This document shows, piece by piece, positions 28,101 to 30,145 of a stretch of DNA of 30,145 bases (position 1 is the first letter of the stretch; every line of letters begins with the position of its first letter). The stretch lies in IMG/VR virus record IMGVR_UViG_3300025138_000215, positions 1 to 30,145 of that record; one strand, given 5' to 3'. A program made the position numbers and the translations under genes. The notes under the pieces are model-generated. The model was not told the DNA's origin and ran no database searches. It worked only from the letters and a program-made list of their open reading frames with translations. This DNA is from a virus.

Positions 28101-28698
28101 AATGAAAGAAGATTCTAAATATCAAGGTTATGCTAGAGTAGAGAATGGATTACTTGGATTACCATTTCAGTTCTACAGCTATAGTTTAGCGGCAGTAAAT
28201 AAAATTACGGCTGCTCATGCTCATGGTCAATTAAAGAATCAGTTTGTTGGAATCGCATTATCAATGGGCTTGGGTTACATGGTGCTTGATTATAAAACAC
28301 CAGACTTTGTTGATCTTAGTTTTCAAGACAAGTTTGCTAGATCATTTGATTACTCAGGAACAGCGGCGTTATATACTGATTTAATGTATACTGGCATGAC
28401 TACTTCTTTAGCTCTTGGTGGCCCTAATATTACAAACGGATTTTTACAACCTAGATACCCACAACAAAAAGATAACATAGATGCTGCTACTGGTATTCTT
28501 GGTGCTGGCCCTTCTATAGCTGATGATTACATTAGAGGTATGCACGATTTAGTTACTGGCAATGTTGGAGAGGGTACTAAAGAAATAGCTAGAAGTTTGC
28601 CTTTTGCTAGAATGTGGTTTTGGAAAGGTAAGATGAATGAGCTTACTAGAATGTTAGAAACTGAAATAGATGAACCTTCAGGATTTGGACGTTACTAA
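25192..28698 (+). CDS. Large internal virion protein (T7 gp16-like) with a metallopeptidase-like insert
   Basis: The 1168-residue protein is the last and largest core protein, by position and by the C-terminal part: TALSSGVANTILMGTPADKPIITDGIAYIPMRVAKQFGM, LPFQFYSYSLAAVNKITAAHAHGQLKN and a final membrane-active-looking segment. Residues about 785-928 form an insertion between NTEAW and this core, containing H870-E871-I-M-H874 and E906 in AAYENAINDLA, the HExxH plus downstream Glu arrangement of gluzincin metallopeptidases. No lysozyme-type transglycosylase motif was seen at the N-terminus. It may degrade host envelope protein during DNA entry. The tail-fibre promoter motif follows after 7 nt. 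Confidence 0.8.
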   Translation: MKNGLTAVQDIQNRLSPELSADSPTFAETVSATLSHRYMPLIDYAREVNQFGYDYEPEEGYAAVNNIPKDLEQYTTSLLRANNQKHMDSLSTSLRKRLDVRETLDNSGLGSLFLSEVFDPINWVGFPLARGLSAGRAALRVGTGTSAIVAAQESIRYPFDPLATKGEVAANVGTAFAFGSMLGGLSRIGNTRKVVAIRDAEIEIGELQKAIDPDDLSIAPNLFTDSWLYKSVTTPMKRILQDKDLPDSVKLTTLEIANDAGILLAANKAGRALKPSVFQNAKLLEGEWVQSYDELVKIWGNSTKQGVTNPMDYLYKRSDFEDWVESVDQKAIQGIKPADDFESNAMSIINNYYDKWETRLTKQGMIGNDTFYAKNILKRQEEITLLKQKLDKAKSADYIDTLKTSIARHEVEIKHHEAMLGKTMPKGENLFRPRYWDRDVIRANREEFEEVLFNWFRDNPATIAKTKNGSIEEIQLSRDPVDIQSRVIRMTDDLLGDGDPIDFDAGYFGMGKSKHMKHRVVDIPNDRVLKFINTNPIQVMKAYATRVGSRYEFSRQFDGKTIDELMDAKKIEMLESGISVDKAHAHMKDMRHLYERVAGSVIRNTNTIDFKTAQILRDLAQLNYLGSAGISTITEPAKILMEHGLGPTFRGLFNVLSDSQLKMGAKELRIAGEALEILQGSSHMRLVDDVNNNPLKSTVFDRAKNYFYLANGLAPITRIFKDFDGMMRSHTLIDYSVRLTDGKATRMEMEYLARYGIDAEVAKKIAGAPWQRGKSGLYLANTEAWSDTIEFPSTKAEIVSGPTNTYAPDGRYKPAFYTHKQKKISIDEEYIHDVMWDAEGWKNPRMEGVKPIEDGIINSPNDLVSFVKMHEIMHSLNRPEDLDLFVDGVKIKKYDGRKKSHVAAYENAINDLAVIEIKKQPRVEEDTVRRFRTALSSGVANTILMGTPADKPIITDGIAYIPMRVAKQFGMKEDSKYQGYARVENGLLGLPFQFYSYSLAAVNKITAAHAHGQLKNQFVGIALSMGLGYMVLDYKTPDFVDLSFQDKFARSFDYSGTAALYTDLMYTGMTTSLALGGPNITNGFLQPRYPQQKDNIDAATGILGAGPSIADDYIRGMHDLVTGNVGEGTKEIARSLPFARMWFWKGKMNELTRMLETEIDEPSGFGRY

Positions 28699-28705
28699 GT
28701 ACGTT

Positions 28706-28741
28706 TTGTGCGTTGATGCATTTTAGTTCTGTTTGTAGGTT
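28706..28741 (+). promoter_or_regulatory. Candidate late promoter 4, upstream of the tail fibre
   Basis: GTTTTGTGCGTTGA (28703-28716) repeats the TerS upstream element exactly over 14 bases. TTGATG (28713-28718) and TAGGTT (28736-28741) are 17 bp apart. The site lies in the 62-nt gap between the internal virion protein and the tail fibre, which has no coding content, so coding constraint does not explain it. Confidence 0.6.
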
Positions 28742-28760
28742 GCGTTTAAAGGAGTGACCT

Positions 28761-30145
28761 ATGACAATTAACATTGCTGACAATTCGCCTCGCATATCTT
28801 ATTCAGTATCCCAAGGTGCTACGACAACTAGCTTTGCTGTACCCTTTGAGTTTTTTAATGACGCAGACCTTAATGTGTACATTGATGGTACTAAGAAAAC
28901 TATTACTACGCATTACTCTGTATCAGGTGGAGATGGCTCTACTGGTACTGTTGCTATGTCGGTTACTGGTGCAAGTGGTGGTAGCACTGTAGTTATAACT
29001 AGGGACATTGCTCTTGAAAGAACAACTGACTTTCCTACATCTGGCGCATTTAACATTGTATCGCTTAACACTGAGTTAGATCGTTTTGTTGCTATTGCTG
29101 CTGACCTTGAGGATCAGGTTAGTAGAGCGCTTCAGCTTACAGATTTTGATGTAGCTGCTTCTTTAGTTCTTCCTACAGTTGATAACCGTAAGGGTAAAAC
29201 TCTTGCTTTCAATGCATCTTCTGGCGCTGTTGAAGCTGGCCCTACTATTAGCGATGTACAAGCTGTATCTACTGCATCTGCTGACATTCAAACGCTTGCT
29301 CATATTCAAGATGGAACAACAGCAACAAATGCAATTACAATTGTAGCTGCAAATAATTCAAACGTATCAACTGTTGCTGGTGTAAGCTCAAGTGTTTCAA
29401 CAGTGGCTGGGATAGCATCTAATGTGACTGCTGTTGCTGGTGATGCGACTGACATTGGAGCGGTTGCTGGTAAGGCTACTGAAATTGGTAGGCTTGGTAC
29501 TTCTGCTGCTGTTGCTGATTTAGCTATATTGGGAACAAGTGACGCTGTATCTGATATGAATACTCTTGCAGCTATTTCTTCTAATATTACTAGCGTTGCA
29601 GGGGTAGCTAGTTTAATAACCTCTGATTTTGTAACTGATATAAATTTGTTAGCTACAAGTGATGTTGTTAGTGATTTAAATACATTAGCAACAAGCGATA
29701 TTGTTTCAGATATAAATACTTTAGCTACAAGCGATATTGTATCTGATCTTAATACACTAGCTACGAGTGATATTGTATCCGACTTAAACAAGCTTGCTAC
29801 TGATGACATTGTTTCGGATTTAAATACATTAGCTACTACAGACATTGTATCTGACCTCAATACATTAGCCACTACAGACATTGTTACAGATTTAAATCTA
29901 CTCGCAACGAGCGCAATTGTTACAGACCTTAATCTACTGGCAACATCCTCTGTTATTGCTGATATGGCAGCACTTGCTGGATCAGGTGCAAACCCTAACA
30001 TTACTACCCTGACTGCCAGTGGCGAGATTGCGGCTGCTTCTTTGGATATTTCTGGCAACATTGATGTAGACGGTACAACAAACCTAGACGTTGTGGACAT
30101 TGATGGTGCTGTGAACATGGCAACGACTGCGCTAGTAACAGGCGT
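28761..30145 (+). CDS. Tail fibre protein, N-terminal part (3' truncated by window)
   Basis: Starting at ATG 28761 with AAGGAGTG upstream, 461 residues are visible and the frame is open at the window end. The N-terminus has the T7 gp17-type attachment domain: NSPRISYSVSQGATTTSFAVPFEFFNDADLNVYIDGTKK, then a segment SVSGGDGSTGTVAMSVTG and ALERTTDFPTSGAFNIVSLNTELDRFVAIAADLEDQVSRAL. Residues about 288-407 are ten 12-residue repeats of the SDIVSDLNTLAT type, probably a trimeric shaft. The receptor-binding tip is beyond the window. A promoter-like motif lies upstream. Confidence 0.9.
   Translation, partial: MTINIADNSPRISYSVSQGATTTSFAVPFEFFNDADLNVYIDGTKKTITTHYSVSGGDGSTGTVAMSVTGASGGSTVVITRDIALERTTDFPTSGAFNIVSLNTELDRFVAIAADLEDQVSRALQLTDFDVAASLVLPTVDNRKGKTLAFNASSGAVEAGPTISDVQAVSTASADIQTLAHIQDGTTATNAITIVAANNSNVSTVAGVSSSVSTVAGIASNVTAVAGDATDIGAVAGKATEIGRLGTSAAVADLAILGTSDAVSDMNTLAAISSNITSVAGVASLITSDFVTDINLLATSDVVSDLNTLATSDIVSDINTLATSDIVSDLNTLATSDIVSDLNKLATDDIVSDLNTLATTDIVSDLNTLATTDIVTDLNLLATSAIVTDLNLLATSSVIADMAALAGSGANPNITTLTASGEIAAASLDISGNIDVDGTTNLDVVDIDGAVNMATTALVTG
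29502..29981 (+). repeat. 36-nt tandem repeats encoding 12-residue fibre repeats
   Basis: Ten units run without gap from 29622 to 29981, the consensus being SDIVSDLNTLAT, with variants such as TDIVTDLNLLAT and SAIVTDLNLLAT. Two diverged units lie before them at 29502-29573, separated by 48 nt. The DNA units are clearly similar in the centre (units 3-7) and decay at the ends, as expected for expansion by recombination. Confidence 0.9.

Noticed and set aside
29622-29981. Possible CRISPR array
   Set aside because: The 36-nt repeats are directly adjacent with no spacers, stay in one reading frame, and vary as protein repeats do.
29306-30118. A 270-residue leftward reading frame with repeats of the type SLVASVFKSDTIS
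   Set aside because: It is the reverse strand of the tail-fibre repeats. The fibre frame has a start signal and a recognised N-terminal domain, and the reverse product is an artefact of periodic DNA.
1-30145. tRNA genes, integrase, transposase or insertion sequence
   Set aside because: No cloverleaf-like sequence, no tyrosine or serine recombinase motif and no transposase-like ORF were seen on either strand.

Overview
The window looks like most of a podovirus genome with a T7-like virion, of the kind known mainly from marine viral metagenomes. The reading is AT-rich and tightly packed, with ATGA, TAATG and 1-4 nt start/stop overlaps, no tRNA and no metabolic or host-like genes. The capsid and tail genes follow the T7-like order: TerS, TerL, portal, scaffold, capsid, tail tube A, tail tube B, three internal virion proteins and tail fibre. 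No integrase, DNA polymerase or phage RNA polymerase is present. The first gene and the tail-fibre gene are both cut by the window edges. I infer a proteobacterial host only from the lysis genes, and weakly.

Layout. (1) 1-2531, rightward lysis block: end of a truncated gene, a small DUF6447-like protein, several small membrane proteins (one split at a run of nine A), a holin-like protein, an overprinted gene pair, a three-segment holin and a GH19-type endolysin. (2) 2540-9698, leftward early/middle block: HTH regulators, an SSB-like protein, a Rad52-like annealing protein, a YqaJ-type exonuclease, a replication initiator with iteron-like repeats inside the gene, a Holliday-junction-resolvase-like nuclease, an XRE regulator, several unknown small proteins and a DUF932 protein. 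(3) 9699-10103, about 400 nt of unusual non-coding DNA between divergent blocks: hairpins that can occlude a ribosome binding site, a long imperfect stem, a promoter-like motif and a pure-purine tract. (4) 10104-30145, rightward packaging, head and tail block: TerS, six tiny basic proteins, a further small protein, TerL, an Ala-rich coiled-coil protein, portal, Bbp19-like protein, scaffold, GNAT-like protein, major capsid protein, small head protein, tail tubes A and B, internal virion proteins, and the start of a tail fibre with 12-residue repeats.

How it works together. Replication appears to depend on the host replisome, recruited by a lambda-O-like initiator, with recombination from an exonuclease, annealing protein, SSB-like protein and resolvase. 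That is combined with a T7-like virion. An identical 10-base motif, TTGTGCGTTG, occurs four times, all on the plus strand, ahead of TerS, the portal block, the capsid gene and the tail fibre; it is a good candidate late-promoter element.

Most interesting points: the two-frame overprinted pair in the lysis block (1282-1522); the four-copy late-promoter motif; a HExxH metallopeptidase-like insert in the largest internal virion protein; candidate origin repeats inside the initiator gene; a possible -1 frameshift at a run of nine A; and the structured RNA region at 9704-9884. Family names come from recognition of sequence patterns without database searches.
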